Origin: Mannheimia haemolytica
Lineage (GTDB): Bacteria; Pseudomonadota; Gammaproteobacteria; Enterobacterales; Pasteurellaceae
Reading direction: 5' to 3'
Length of the DNA: 64,000 nucleotides
NCBI GenBank assembly: GCA_900638155.1
Contig: LR134495.1
Location: forward strand, 2,271,739 to 2,335,738
Below, piece after piece: positions 25,186 through 35,272 of this stretch. Under the pieces are notes generated by a model. That model searched no databases, was not told the origin of the DNA, and was given only the letters and a program-made list of their open reading frames with translations. The position numbers and the translations under genes are program-made. The number at the start of each line of letters is the position of its first letter. Positions within the stretch are counted from its first letter, which is position 1.

Positions 25186-27117
25186 ATGCCAATTATCACT
25201 TTACCGGACGGTTCACAACGTTCATTTGACAACCCGGTTTCTGTAATGGAAGTTGCCCAATCTATCGGGGCCGGTTTAGCAAAAGCGACCATTGCCGGTC
25301 GTGTAAACGGTGAACGCCGTGATGCGTCTGATATCATCAGCCAAGACAGCACACTCGAAATTATAACTGCCAAAGACGAAGATGGTTTAGAGATCATTCG
25401 TCACTCAACCGCTCACTTATTAGGTCACGCCATCAAGCAATTATTCCCTGATGTCAAAATGGCTATCGGTCCGACTATCGAAAACGGTTTCTACTACGAT
25501 ATTGATTTAGACCGCTCTTTAACCCAAGAAGACTTAGACGCCCTTGAAAAGCGTATGTTAGAGCTGGCAAAAACCAACTATGACGTGGTAAAACGCCCGG
25601 TAAGCTGGCAAGAAGCTCGTGATACCTTTGAACAACGTGGTGAGCCATACAAAATGGCGATTTTAGATGAAAATATTGAACGTACTGCAACGCCTGCGTT
25701 ATATCACCACGAAGAATATATTGATATGTGCCGTGGGCCTCACGTGCCAAATATGCGTTTCTGCCACCACTTCAAATTACAAAAAGTTGCCGGTGCTTAC
25801 TGGCGTGGCGACAGCAAAAACAAAATGTTACAACGTATTTACGGTACCGCTTGGGCAGATAAAAAACAATTAGCCGAATATTTACAACGTTTGGAAGAAG
25901 CGGCAAAACGTGACCACCGCCGTATCGGTAAAGCGTTAGATTTATACCATATGCAAGAAGAGGCACCGGGTATGGTGTTCTGGCACAATGACGGCTGGAC
26001 GATTTTCCGTGAGCTTGAAACTTTTGTGCGTACCAAATTGAAAGAGTACGATTACCAAGAAGTAAAAGGTCCGTTTATGATGGACCGTGTGCTTTGGGAA
26101 AAAACCGGACACTGGCAAAACTACGCAGATTTAATGTTCACTACCCAATCGGAAAATCGTGAATATGCGATTAAGCCAATGAACTGCCCGGGTCACGTTC
26201 AAATTTTTAATCAAGGCTTGAAATCTTACCGTGATTTACCGATCCGTATGGCAGAATTTGGTTCGTGCCATCGTAACGAGCCGTCCGGTTCATTACACGG
26301 CTTAATGCGTGTGCGTGGTTTCACTCAAGATGATGCCCATATTTTCTGTACCGAAGAACAAATCGAGTCAGAAGTAACAAGCTGTATCAAAATGGTGTAC
26401 GACATTTACAGCACCTTCGGTTTTACTAACATTGCAGTAAAACTTTCAACCCGTCCGGAAAACCGTATCGGTGATGATGCCATGTGGGACAGAGCAGAAG
26501 AAGGCTTAGCCAACGCCTTACGCAACAACGGACTTGAATATGAAATTCAAGAAGGCGAAGGTGCATTCTACGGGCCGAAAATTGAGTTTGCATTGCGTGA
26601 TTGCTTAGGGCGTGAATGGCAATGTGGCACGGTGCAACTTGACTTCGCTCTACCGGGTCGTTTAGAAGCCTCTTATGTAGCAGAAGATAATGGTCGCCGC
26701 ACACCTGTAATGATTCACCGTGCGATTCTTGGCTCAATCGAACGTTTCATCGGGATTATCACCGAAGAATATGCCGGTTTCTTCCCAACTTGGCTTGCAC
26801 CCACCCAAGCAGTGGTAATGAACATTACCGACAGCCAAGCAGATTATGTGCAACAAGTGGTAAAACAGCTTTCTGATGCAGGCATTCGTGTGAAAGCAGA
26901 CCTTCGCAACGAAAAAGTCGGCTTCAAAGTGCGTGAACATACCTTACGCCGTGTGCCTTATATGCTGGTTTGCGGTGATAAAGAAATTGCCGAAGGTAAA
27001 GTATCTGTACGCACCCGTAAAGGTGCAGACTTAGGCACTTACTTCGTTTCAGACTTAGTTGAGATTCTGAAAAACCAAATTAAAGCTCGAGAGCTGAAAT
27101 TATTAGGCGAAGAGTAA
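25186..27117 (+). CDS. thrS: Threonine-tRNA ligase
   Basis: 643 residues, the E. coli size. Domain order: N-terminal TGS ([20 protein letters not shown]), editing domain with [16 protein letters not shown] and the C/H zinc-type editing site ([10 protein letters not shown]), class II catalytic core with motif 2 [26 protein letters not shown] in pieces, zinc Cys in MNCPGH, motif 3 [11 protein letters not shown], and the anticodon domain to the end. Enteric thrS represses its own translation through a tRNA-like leader; the leader here was not folded. infC, rpmI and rplT, which follow in enterics, are not adjacent. Confidence 0.98.
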   Translation: MPIITLPDGSQRSFDNPVSVMEVAQSIGAGLAKATIAGRVNGERRDASDIISQDSTLEIITAKDEDGLEIIRHSTAHLLGHAIKQLFPDVKMAIGPTIENGFYYDIDLDRSLTQEDLDALEKRMLELAKTNYDVVKRPVSWQEARDTFEQRGEPYKMAILDENIERTATPALYHHEEYIDMCRGPHVPNMRFCHHFKLQKVAGAYWRGDSKNKMLQRIYGTAWADKKQLAEYLQRLEEAAKRDHRRIGKALDLYHMQEEAPGMVFWHNDGWTIFRELETFVRTKLKEYDYQEVKGPFMMDRVLWEKTGHWQNYADLMFTTQSENREYAIKPMNCPGHVQIFNQGLKSYRDLPIRMAEFGSCHRNEPSGSLHGLMRVRGFTQDDAHIFCTEEQIESEVTSCIKMVYDIYSTFGFTNIAVKLSTRPENRIGDDAMWDRAEEGLANALRNNGLEYEIQEGEGAFYGPKIEFALRDCLGREWQCGTVQLDFALPGRLEASYVAEDNGRRTPVMIHRAILGSIERFIGIITEEYAGFFPTWLAPTQAVVMNITDSQADYVQQVVKQLSDAGIRVKADLRNEKVGFKVREHTLRRVPYMLVCGDKEIAEGKVSVRTRKGADLGTYFVSDLVEILKNQIKARELKLLGEE

Positions 27118-27127
27118 TAACATAAAT

Positions 27128-27174
27128 AAAAGCAGCTACCTTTCTGACATAATCAAGGGTTAGCTGCTTTTTTA
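27128..27174 (+). terminator. Terminator after thrS
   Basis: AAAGCAGCTA / TAGCTGCTTT arms with an interior loop and a T run, about 10 bases past the stop; it also faces the converging end of lolE. Confidence 0.85.
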
Positions 27175-27191
27175 TTGGAATAGGAAAATGA

Positions 27192-28457
27192 TTAATGCCC
27201 ACTTAACACTTTTGCCGGTTCTAATTTAGCGGCACGGTTGGCGGGATATAAACTTGCACAAAGACTTAAAATAATCGTAGCAGCCAAGACATAGACAACA
27301 TCTTGCCAATGCAATTCACTTGGTAGGAAATCAACAAAATAAACCCCATCTGAAAGCAATTTCATCCCAAAGAATGCCTCAATCGCTTTGATGATAGCGG
27401 TCAAATTTAGCGATAAAATTACACCTAAAATCAGCCCGAATAACGCCCCTTTCATACCTGAAATTAAGCCATACCACAAGAAAATGCGGCGGATAAAACC
27501 GTTATTTGCCCCGAGTGTCCGTAAAATCGCAATATCGCCCTGTTTGTCTTTCACCGCCATAATCAAGGTAGAAATAATATTAAAACAGGCAACGCCAATC
27601 ACCAGAACCATTGCAATGTACATCACGGTGCGAATCAGCTGAATATCGTTATACATATAACCAAATTTATCAATCCACGTATTCAAATAAAGCGGTTGGG
27701 TATAGCCGTTAAGTTGTGGCATTTCAAGCTGTTGTACATCAAACGGATTGGCAAGGCTGATTTCAAGCCCTGACACTTCATTCGCTTGGTATTCCAACAG
27801 CTCTTGAGCTTTATTCAGTGGAATCAAGGCATAACTGTGATCCAGCTGCCCATCTAGCCGCAAAATGCCGGTTACGTTTAGATTAAAACGCAAGGGCTGG
27901 GCTAATTTACCCTCTTCTGTTGGCTGAGGAATTAAAAGCGTAACTTCGTCTCCTGCCTCAACTTCTAACGCTTTGGCAATACCGGCTCCTAAAATCAAGC
28001 CATCTTCATCGGCTTGAAATTGCTGATTGAACGCTTGCCATTGCTCGGGTGGAATAAATTGGCTTAATTGGCTGACCTGATCTTGCTTTTTAGGATCAAC
28101 CCCTCGCACCTGGGCGATTTTAAGCTGAGCCCCATTTTCAATTAAGGCGGTAAAGCTGACAAAAGGCGAACTAGCGGTCACATTTTGCGATTTTTTTACC
28201 AATGCCTCTAATTTTTTGCTATCAAAAATTGGTTGAGGCTGATTGTCTTGAAACGAAACCAGTTCAGCGTGTGGCACAACCGAAAGCACACGATTATTCA
28301 GCTCTCGCTCAAAGCCGTTCATTGCACTTAGCCCGATAATCAATACTGCGACCCCAAGGGCAATACCGATGTTGGAAAAGAGGGCAATTAGTGAAACCAG
28401 TCTGTTTTTCTGTTTGCCCCGTTGGTAACGCCAGCTAATGAAAAACGGCGTACTCAT
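27192..28457 (-). CDS. lolE: Lipoprotein-releasing ABC transporter permease LolE
   Basis: 421 residues; four membrane helices (one near the N-terminus, three at the C-terminus) around a periplasmic domain. The start [20 protein letters not shown] and [20 protein letters not shown] are LolE-like, as is [17 protein letters not shown]. With LolC and LolD it extracts outer-membrane lipoproteins from the inner membrane for LolA. Its ATG overlaps the lolD stop (ATGA), so translation is coupled. Last gene of the operon. Confidence 0.93.
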   Translation of the reverse strand: MSTPFFISWRYQRGKQKNRLVSLIALFSNIGIALGVAVLIIGLSAMNGFERELNNRVLSVVPHAELVSFQDNQPQPIFDSKKLEALVKKSQNVTASSPFVSFTALIENGAQLKIAQVRGVDPKKQDQVSQLSQFIPPEQWQAFNQQFQADEDGLILGAGIAKALEVEAGDEVTLLIPQPTEEGKLAQPLRFNLNVTGILRLDGQLDHSYALIPLNKAQELLEYQANEVSGLEISLANPFDVQQLEMPQLNGYTQPLYLNTWIDKFGYMYNDIQLIRTVMYIAMVLVIGVACFNIISTLIMAVKDKQGDIAILRTLGANNGFIRRIFLWYGLISGMKGALFGLILGVILSLNLTAIIKAIEAFFGMKLLSDGVYFVDFLPSELHWQDVVYVLAATIILSLCASLYPANRAAKLEPAKVLSGH

Positions 28458-29137
28458 AAGCTCTCCTCGCTTAACACGCCATCTCGCATTACAAGACTAC
28501 GTGAAAGTTTATTCGCCAGGTTTAAATCGTGCGTTACTAATAAAAACGCAATATTTTGCTCTTGGTTGAGCTGTTGAATCAGCTCAAAAATGCTTTCGGT
28601 GGTTTTTTGATCTAAATTACCGGTCGGTTCATCGGCAAGTACCAGAGCAGGATTATTAACCAACGCTCGGGCAATCGCCACCCGTTGGCGTTCACCGCCT
28701 GAAAGTGCTGATGGGCGATGTGTCATTCGATGAGCTAATCCGACCGCTTGTAACATTTTCTCGGCACGGTTGGCAGCTTCGGTTTTGTTCTGTTTGCCGA
28801 TCAGCATCGGCATCATCACATTTTCAAGGGCGGTAAAGTCTGCCATTAAGTGATGAAACTGGTACACAAAGCCTAAGTTTTGGTTACGCAATAACGCCAA
28901 TTTGTCTGAACTGAGCTGTTGCAGTGATTGCCCTCGAATCCAGACTTCACCGGTGCTTGGCTGATCTAGCCCGCCTAATGTGTGCAATAGGGTGCTTTTG
29001 CCGGAACCTGAACTACCGACAATCGCCACCAGCTCACCTTCGTTCATCGAAAATGACACCTCTTTTAGCACCTGAACTTTCTGTTCGCCCTCATCGTAAA
29101 ATTTGCTGATATGTTCACAGCGAAGTAATTCTGTCAT
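28454..29137 (-). CDS. lolD: Lipoprotein-releasing ABC transporter ATPase LolD
   Basis: 227 residues from ATG 29137 with AGAGG upstream, giving the same N-terminus as other LolD proteins ([14 protein letters not shown]); a second ATG at 29155 would overlap the unknown gene upstream. Walker [11 protein letters not shown]-loop [17 protein letters not shown] (a LolD hallmark), signature [15 protein letters not shown], Walker [13 protein letters not shown]. Supplies energy to LolCE. Normally it follows lolC directly; here an unrelated AT-rich gene sits between them and ends one base before this start. Confidence 0.95.
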   Translation of the reverse strand: MTELLRCEHISKFYDEGEQKVQVLKEVSFSMNEGELVAIVGSSGSGKSTLLHTLGGLDQPSTGEVWIRGQSLQQLSSDKLALLRNQNLGFVYQFHHLMADFTALENVMMPMLIGKQNKTEAANRAEKMLQAVGLAHRMTHRPSALSGGERQRVAIARALVNNPALVLADEPTGNLDQKTTESIFELIQQLNQEQNIAFLLVTHDLNLANKLSRSLVMRDGVLSEESL

Positions 29138-29138
29138 T

Positions 29139-29936
29139 TTAACCTCTTTGGCCATATAAAATATAATTTAGCAAATTTTGAATCTCTTTGGGACCAGACT
29201 CTATTATTAATTTATATAACTCTCCAGATATACATAAATATGAAATAAAGATAAGTAATAAAGTTATAGAAACTTTTTTAAATCCCCAGATAACTCTCTT
29301 TTTATTAAAGAACTTATTTACTGATAGCAATAACATTGACGCGACAACTTCTTTTAAAACTAACATAAGAAGTAAAACACCAGATATGTATATAGTTATC
29401 CATATTATTAAGTTAGGGCTTCTATAGTAATTAGATAAAAATTCTAAAATACCTTTTTTATTCAGATAATTGCTTATACTAGTAAAAGAATTATTTTTAC
29501 TAATTAAATCAAATGCAAAATCCAATATAAAATAAAAAATCAGATGAATAAATATAACAGCGATCCAGCTATAATCATATTCTCTCTTATGGACTCTATA
29601 CAATAAGCATCCAATGCATAGAAATATTATGATCTTATTTAATACGTTAAACAAAAAATGTACATAATTAGGGTTAAATAAATAGAAAATAAAAAATATA
29701 AAAATAAAAACACCTAATAAACCATCATATGGTTTATTGATGATTTTATTGTCTATATAATAATTGATAGATATAGATGTATTATTAACAACCGAGTTTG
29801 ATGTTGTTGTTTTAGATTTGTCTAATAAAAAAGTTAAAAGAACTCCAATAATTGTTGAAATAATACTAATAAGAAAATCATCGCTTTCTAATAGTTTGAT
29901 AACGTTTTGCATATTAAATATCTCGTAATTATTCAT
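29139..29936 (-). CDS. Unknown AT-rich multi-span membrane protein inserted between lolC and lolD
   Basis: 265 residues. Not recognised. Predicted helices by eye: 21-38, 72-88, 92-113, 124-146, 176-206 (long, perhaps two) and 221-239, with a polar Thr/Ser/Asn segment (41-66) after the first. No catalytic motif seen. Base composition is very different from both neighbours: many lines are near 20-25% G+C, with Ile/Asn/Lys/Phe-rich coding and AT-ending codons, and there is no uptake word. Yet the gene fits the operon perfectly: its ATG overlaps the lolC stop (ATGAATAA) and its TAA is one base from the lolD ATG. It looks foreign but translationally coupled. Function could be lipoprotein-related, a defence or toxin/immunity membrane protein, or a passenger. 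Confidence 0.8.
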   Translation of the reverse strand: MNNYEIFNMQNVIKLLESDDFLISIISTIIGVLLTFLLDKSKTTTSNSVVNNTSISINYYIDNKIINKPYDGLLGVFIFIFFIFYLFNPNYVHFLFNVLNKIIIFLCIGCLLYRVHKREYDYSWIAVIFIHLIFYFILDFAFDLISKNNSFTSISNYLNKKGILEFLSNYYRSPNLIIWITIYISGVLLLMLVLKEVVASMLLLSVNKFFNKKRVIWGFKKVSITLLLIFISYLCISGELYKLIIESGPKEIQNLLNYILYGQRG

Positions 29937-31101
29937 ATCTCAATGCCTGTGCCGGCTCAATTTTTGAGGCTCGGTATGCCGGGTAAAGCGTGCAAAGGAG
30001 TGAAAGCAACATCGACACCCCAACAATAACCGCAATTTGCGTGCCTGAAATTAGGGTTGGCAGCTGTATGCTCGGATTTAATAACAGGATAATCTGATCT
30101 AAATTGTAGGCAATCAGCACTCCAAGCAAACCACCAATAATCGAGCCAATTACCCCGACAATCGCCCCTTGGAACACAAAAATCTGCATCACTTGTTTTT
30201 TGGTTAAGCCTTGAGTTTGTAAAATCGCAATTTCGCCCTGTTTGTCCACCACCATCAAACTGAGTGAAGTCACAATATTGGAAATTGCCACCACAATAAT
30301 TAGGCTAATAAGTAAACCCATCATATTTTTTTCCATTTTTACCGCTTGGAAAAATTCACCTTTTTGCTCCCGCCAATCACTGATTTGGTAGCGTTCTGCA
30401 TCGAAATATTGGCTAAGTTCGGTAACTTGGAACGGATCTTGCAAATATAAACGCACGCCTTGTACTTGATCTTCACTGATACGGAGCAAACGCCCGACAT
30501 CGGCTAAATTGGCAAAGAGGGTAAATTCGCTCGCTTCCCGATTAGATTGATACACGCCCGAAATTTCAAACAAACGTTGCACCGGCACTCGACCCAGTGG
30601 CGTATATTGGCTGTTTTCAGTGATCATTAAGCGAAGCTTATCGCCAATGGTTACATTCAATTTATTTGCCAAGCGAGAGCCAATTACTACCTTAAATTCA
30701 CCACTAGGTAGTAATGCTGGGATATTTTCCGCCACTAACAACGGATCGTCTGTGGCATTTTCCACGCCGATTAACTGACCGGCGTTAATGCCTTGTGAAC
30801 TTTGGATAATCACATTCGCACGGTTAATCACCACACTTTGCTTGGCAAATTCTGGTAGAGCCAGTTTTTCACCTTTGGCAAAATGCCCCTCTTGAGGGGT
30901 GATGATAGCGTGAGGCAAGGTGGATAGCAGATTGGTTTTCTGCATATTTTCTAAACCGTTCATAACCGACAGCACAATCACCAATGCCATTACGCCCAGT
31001 ACAATGCCAAGGCTGGCAAGATTGGTGACTAACCGCCCGAAACGGTCAGCACTTTTCGATCTAAAATAGCGAAAGGCAATAAAAAAAGGGGTTAAATTCA
31101 T
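29929..31101 (-). CDS. lolC: Lipoprotein-releasing ABC transporter permease LolC
   Basis: 390 residues. N-terminus FIAFRYFRSKSADRFGRLV then LGIVLGVMALVIVLSVMNGLE is LolC-like, as distinct from LolE. The periplasmic domain includes PHAIITPQEGHF; three C-terminal helices follow, with NIVTSLSLMVVDKQGEIAIL and the final [18 protein letters not shown]. First gene of the lol operon; its stop overlaps the start of the unknown membrane gene. In known systems LolC holds LolA through a hook in the periplasmic domain. Confidence 0.93.
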   Translation of the reverse strand: MNLTPFFIAFRYFRSKSADRFGRLVTNLASLGIVLGVMALVIVLSVMNGLENMQKTNLLSTLPHAIITPQEGHFAKGEKLALPEFAKQSVVINRANVIIQSSQGINAGQLIGVENATDDPLLVAENIPALLPSGEFKVVIGSRLANKLNVTIGDKLRLMITENSQYTPLGRVPVQRLFEISGVYQSNREASEFTLFANLADVGRLLRISEDQVQGVRLYLQDPFQVTELSQYFDAERYQISDWREQKGEFFQAVKMEKNMMGLLISLIIVVAISNIVTSLSLMVVDKQGEIAILQTQGLTKKQVMQIFVFQGAIVGVIGSIIGGLLGVLIAYNLDQIILLLNPSIQLPTLISGTQIAVIVGVSMLLSLLCTLYPAYRASKIEPAQALRYE

Positions 31102-31167
31102 CTGTTTCTTTTAAAAATAATAGATACTACGGGTGGATATATCTGTCCGTCCCTACGGAGTTTAGCA

Positions 31168-31233
31168 CTCTCTCCCCTTGTGGGAGAGAGACCGAAAAAT
31201 ATTTCGTTCAGAAATATTTTTCAGAGAGAGGGG
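31168..31233 (+). repeat. Dispersed two-hairpin repeat, copy A
   Basis: Hairpin 1 CTCTCCC-CTTGT-GGGAGAG, then hairpin 2 GAAAAATATTT / AAATATTTTTC, then a closing AGAGAGGGGG. Same plan as copies B and C but with a different inner stem. Located in the 283-bp gap between lolC and hprA. Confidence 0.8.
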
Positions 31234-31270
31234 GTATTTGCAAAATTCTGATGAAAAATACCCGCTTGTT

Positions 31271-31331
31271 CCCTCTCCCTGATTTTTCTTCTGAATGAAG
31301 AAAAATCGTTCCTCTCCCACAAGGGGAGAGG
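31271..31331 (-). repeat. Dispersed two-hairpin repeat, copy B (inverted relative to A)
   Basis: Read on the minus strand: CCTCTCCCC-TTGT-GGGAGAGG, then GATTTTTCTTC / GAAGAAAAATC around ATTCA, then AGGGAGAGGG. It is nearly identical to copy C at 54645. Copies A and B face each other, and their CTCTCCC arms can also pair over the intervening 37 bases. Nothing else was seen in this gap apart from a USS-like CCCGCTTGTT at 31261. Confidence 0.8.
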
Positions 31332-31384
31332 ATTGTTCGAAACGGTAAATTGAAATCTAAACAATATCTTATGGTATCTACAAA

Positions 31385-32332
31385 TTATTTACCTGTTGCC
31401 ACAAACTCTTCCATATTTTGTGTTACTTTGTTCACTAGCGTTGTAACCGCAGAATCGCTTGCCCACGCAACGTGTGGGGTAATCAGTAAATTCGGTAAAC
31501 GTTTTGCCGCTAACATTAAAGGGTTGTCTTTTTCAGGCGGCTCTTTCACTAAAACATCTAATGCTGCTCCGGCAATCTTGCCTTGCTCTAATGCCTCAAG
31601 CAATGCCTGTTCATCAATCAGTGGGCCTCGACCCGTATTGATAATATAAGCAGTCGGCTTCATTAAGGCTAAGGTTTCTGCATTAATCAGGTTTTGGGTC
31701 TGCTCGGTTAAAGGGCAGTGTAGCGAAATAATATCTGCTTGCTTGAATACCTCTTCAAAGGCGGTGTAGCCTGCTCGAATTTCAGTTGCCCCTTGATGTT
31801 CTGCAAAAATAACCTGCATTCCGACCGCTTGTGCCAGCCTTGCCACTTCAGCCCCGATGTTCCCTTTACCGAAAATGCCTAAGGTTGAGCCTCGTACATC
31901 GTGAATCGGGTAATCTACATAGCAAAATTGCCCGCAGGTTGCCCAGCGATCCGATGTGATTAAATCACGATGGTAATCGGCTAAACGGTGTTTCAAGGAG
32001 TAAATCATACCAATGACGTGTTCCGGCACGGTGATGGTGGAATAGCCAGTTACATTTTTAACTGCAATCCCTAACTCTTTTGCTGCCGCTAAGTCCACAT
32101 TGTTCGTGCCGGTTGCTGTGATCGCAATTAATTTCAACTTTGGCAACTTAGTCAGTAAATCACGTTGGAGCAGCACTTTGCTGGTGATGATAATATCCGC
32201 CTCTTTTACTCGCTCAAAAGTTTGATCGGCAGAGGTGGTGGCATATTCTGTCCAAGTATGTGGAAAATTCGGGCGAGGAATCTCGTGAGTGGCAGGAATG
32301 CCGGTGCGGTCAAGAAAAACAATATTTAACAT
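31385..32332 (-). CDS. D-2-hydroxyacid dehydrogenase, HprA-like (glycerate/hydroxypyruvate type)
   Basis: 315 residues. NAD-binding GKGNIGAEVARLAQ (the usual GxGxxG with Lys at the first x), substrate-side TGTNNVDLAAAKELGI, catalytic Arg in NTGRGPLIDEQAL, Glu in DVLVKEPPEKDNPL and His in ITPHVAWAS. It reduces or oxidises a small 2-hydroxyacid, most likely hydroxypyruvate/glycerate by resemblance to family members beside kdsA in Haemophilus. Exact substrate uncertain. Separated from kdsA by repeat elements, so likely expressed alone. Confidence 0.82.
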   Translation of the reverse strand: MLNIVFLDRTGIPATHEIPRPNFPHTWTEYATTSADQTFERVKEADIIITSKVLLQRDLLTKLPKLKLIAITATGTNNVDLAAAKELGIAVKNVTGYSTITVPEHVIGMIYSLKHRLADYHRDLITSDRWATCGQFCYVDYPIHDVRGSTLGIFGKGNIGAEVARLAQAVGMQVIFAEHQGATEIRAGYTAFEEVFKQADIISLHCPLTEQTQNLINAETLALMKPTAYIINTGRGPLIDEQALLEALEQGKIAGAALDVLVKEPPEKDNPLMLAAKRLPNLLITPHVAWASDSAVTTLVNKVTQNMEEFVATGK

Positions 32333-32385
32333 TATTTTCTCCTATTCTGTCTTTTTACGTTTCTTACATCCCTTCTGAGCTACCT

Positions 32386-32465
32386 GAGCGTGTTTGAATG
32401 GGTAGGAAAATTTACTCTGAGCGAAGCGAATGTAAATTTTTCGTTAAGCCCATTCACACTAAGCG
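32386..32465. repeat. Imperfect palindromic intergenic element
   Basis: Inner arms GAAAATTTAC (32406) and GTAAATTTTTC (32432) and outer arms around GAATGGG / CCCATTC form a long imperfect hairpin. Followed closely by a second, perfect hairpin at 32500. Together they fill the 222-bp gap between kdsA and the dehydrogenase gene. Confidence 0.65.
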
Positions 32466-32499
32466 AAGAAAAGTAGCGAAGTAGGGGCGCCTTTCTTTG

Positions 32500-32531
32500 C
32501 CTACTTTCTTTGGCGAAGCAAAGAAAGTAGG
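32500..32531. terminator. Perfect 13-bp hairpin after kdsA
   Basis: CCTACTTTCTTTG-GCGAAG-CAAAGAAAGTAGG, 24 bases beyond the kdsA stop. Either a terminator of kdsA or part of the adjoining repeat element; there is no clear T run. Confidence 0.6.
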
Positions 32532-32554
32532 AAAGGATTTAATGCGGAGAAAGT

Positions 32555-33433
<879 letters not shown>

Positions 33434-33436
33434 CTA

Positions 33437-33488
33437 CCTAGCACGGCAGAGCCGTACTAGGTTAATCATAGCCCAGCCCCTTTGGGGC
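33437..33488 (-). terminator. Two hairpins between sirB1 and kdsA
   Basis: AGCCCC-TTT-GGGGCT at 33474-33488 directly follows the sirB1 stop on the minus strand. CCTAGCACGGC-AGA-GCCGTACTAGG at 33437-33461 follows with one mismatch. The first resembles a terminator without a strong T run; the second looks like a small palindromic repeat. Confidence 0.5.
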
Positions 33489-33495
33489 TGTTATC

Positions 33496-34362
33496 TTAAT
33501 GCACCAAACTTTCTTGGCTTTTTTGTTGTAGTCCTTTCACTTCCATTTTCAAAATTTCAGCGGAAGGATCTTCAGGGCATTGGTCGATGAAATAATTAAT
33601 ATCCTCTAACGCTGCTTGGTAGCAATCCATACTTGCCAGCACCATACCTCTGTCTCGTATTTCATACGGATCTTCCGGGCTAAATGCCAAACGGTATTCA
33701 ATCAAACGTAAGGTTTCTTCATATTTGCCTTCACGGGTGAGTGCCATTTTAAATACGGTTTCGACTCTTTCCAGCAGCTCTTGTGGTTCTGCCCGTCTTA
33801 ATAAATCAGGGGTAACTTCTACGCCAAAGCCCATTTCACCTTCGAGCCATTTATTCAGCATTTCGATAGTGAGAAATTCACCGTTCCACGGGTTGATAAA
33901 ACGCACTTTGGTTGCACCGTTCGGCTGGCGTATTTCAGCCCGTAGCACAAGCTGAGTCGGGAAATTGACTGGGTAAAGCGGTAAATCCAATACCGCCGCT
34001 AAATAAAGCACCACCGCCCCGAGTGAAACCGGCATTCCACGCCGTTTGCGAATTACTTGATTTAGCAACAAATTTTCGGTGTGGAAATAGTCTTCATAGT
34101 AGCAATGAAAGCCCCAGTCTTGATAGACTAAATGAAGTAATTGGTTAATTCGCTCTTCATCGCCTTCGCCATTCACATTATAGCGAGCTTTTTTCACCAA
34201 TGCTGACATCTGCCCAAACACTTGCTGCTCGCTTACATTGTTATCAATTAGCGTAGTTAATCTTAAAATTTCACGGTAAAGAAACTTTTTCAGCTCGGTT
34301 TCGCTTATGATTGGTTTTGGATCTTCCAACTCTTTTAACAATTCTTCAATAATATCGTCCAT
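33496..34362 (-). CDS. SirB1/transglutaminase-like and tetratricopeptide protein
   Basis: 288 residues. The N-terminal two thirds is the SirB1 (transglutaminase-like, PF13369) domain: NLLLNQVIRKRRGMPVSLGAVVLYLA, PLYPVNFPTQLVLRAE and FINPWNGEFLT. The C-terminus (from about residue 200) holds TPR helices, ALTREGKYEETLRLIEYRL and SMDCYQAALEDINYFID. A cysteine at the usual transglutaminase nucleophile position is not apparent, so enzymatic activity is doubtful. It is regularly found beside prmC and kdsA; here it follows prmC by 8 bases. Confidence 0.85.
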   Translation of the reverse strand: MDDIIEELLKELEDPKPIISETELKKFLYREILRLTTLIDNNVSEQQVFGQMSALVKKARYNVNGEGDEERINQLLHLVYQDWGFHCYYEDYFHTENLLLNQVIRKRRGMPVSLGAVVLYLAAVLDLPLYPVNFPTQLVLRAEIRQPNGATKVRFINPWNGEFLTIEMLNKWLEGEMGFGVEVTPDLLRRAEPQELLERVETVFKMALTREGKYEETLRLIEYRLAFSPEDPYEIRDRGMVLASMDCYQAALEDINYFIDQCPEDPSAEILKMEVKGLQQKSQESLVH

Positions 34363-34370
34363 TTTCTGCC

Positions 34371-35237
34371 TTATTTTAAAATCGCTTTGGTCACTCTGTC
34401 ATTGCCGGCATAGTCTTGAGCAGTTTCCACCTGTTCCCATAAACGCAAATCAAATAAATCTCGAACTGCATTCCCCTGTTGCCAGCCGTGTTCTAGCATT
34501 AACGCTCCTTGCGGCTTTAAGTAAAGCGGTGCATTTTCGATGATTTTTTGCAAATCGCTCAACCCTTTATTATCGGCAACTAAGGCGGTTAAGGGTTCAA
34601 AACGTACGTCTCCCACCGTCAAATTTTCGTCCGATTCATCAATATAAGGCGGATTTGAGACAATTAAATCAAATTGTTGATTTGCCAGTGAGCTGAACCA
34701 ATCGCTTTGTAAAAATGTAACCTGATTTAAGCCCAAGTGTTGGCAATTTTGTTCTGCCAGTTGTACCGCTTCATTTTGGAAATCGACTCCGATAATTTGG
34801 GCTTTCTCACCTAATTCACTCGCCAGTGCCAATGCAATCGCTCCCGTGCCGGTGCCGAGATCCAGAATTTGCAACATTTTTTGATTTTCTAACCGCTTGT
34901 AGGCATATTCCAACGCCAATTCAACCACCCTCTCGGTATCGGGGCGGGGAATCAGCGTTGCTGGCGAAACCTTTAACGGCAACGACCAAAATTCCCGATA
35001 GCCTAAAATATATGCCATAGGTTCACCTTTGGCACGTCGAGCTAATTTTTCCGCTAATTCCACAAGTTCACGTTCAGAAAGTACTGTTTCGGAAAAAGCA
35101 AAAATGGCCGATTTTGAGCGTTTTGTGACTGCTTGCAGCAACAAATTAGCATCGAATTTGGCGTTTAAAAACGGGTCTTGCTCGGCATTTTCAAGGAGAG
35201 TCTGCTCGGCAAGTGTTAGCCATTGTTGATAATTCAT
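34371..35237 (-). CDS. prmC: Release-factor glutamine N5-methyltransferase
   Basis: 288 residues. SAM-binding ILDLGTGTGAIALALA, the catalytic NPPY motif (IVSNPPYIDESD) that binds the glutamine amide, and an N-terminal helical bundle with GEPMAYILGYREFW. It methylates the GGQ glutamine of release factors, and its substrate PrfA is encoded just upstream (35 bases). Terminal MLEHGWQQGNAVRDLF is family-typical. Confidence 0.96.
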   Translation of the reverse strand: MNYQQWLTLAEQTLLENAEQDPFLNAKFDANLLLQAVTKRSKSAIFAFSETVLSERELVELAEKLARRAKGEPMAYILGYREFWSLPLKVSPATLIPRPDTERVVELALEYAYKRLENQKMLQILDLGTGTGAIALALASELGEKAQIIGVDFQNEAVQLAEQNCQHLGLNQVTFLQSDWFSSLANQQFDLIVSNPPYIDESDENLTVGDVRFEPLTALVADNKGLSDLQKIIENAPLYLKPQGALMLEHGWQQGNAVRDLFDLRLWEQVETAQDYAGNDRVTKAILK

Positions 35238-35245
35238 AAGTAGTA

Positions 35246-35265
35246 GGGACGTATGTCATACGCCC
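35246..35265. repeat. Small palindrome between prfA and prmC
   Basis: GGGACGTATGTCATACGCCC, a near-perfect stem in the short gap. The sequence TAGGGACG recurs inverted at about 31151, so it may be a scattered element. Confidence 0.4.
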
Positions 35266-35272
35266 AATTATA

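Noticed and set aside
31102..31384. Possible small non-coding RNA or gene in the lolC-hprA gap
   Set aside because: The gap is explained by two inverted copies of the two-hairpin repeat; no independent promoter or open frame with a ribosome site was seen.
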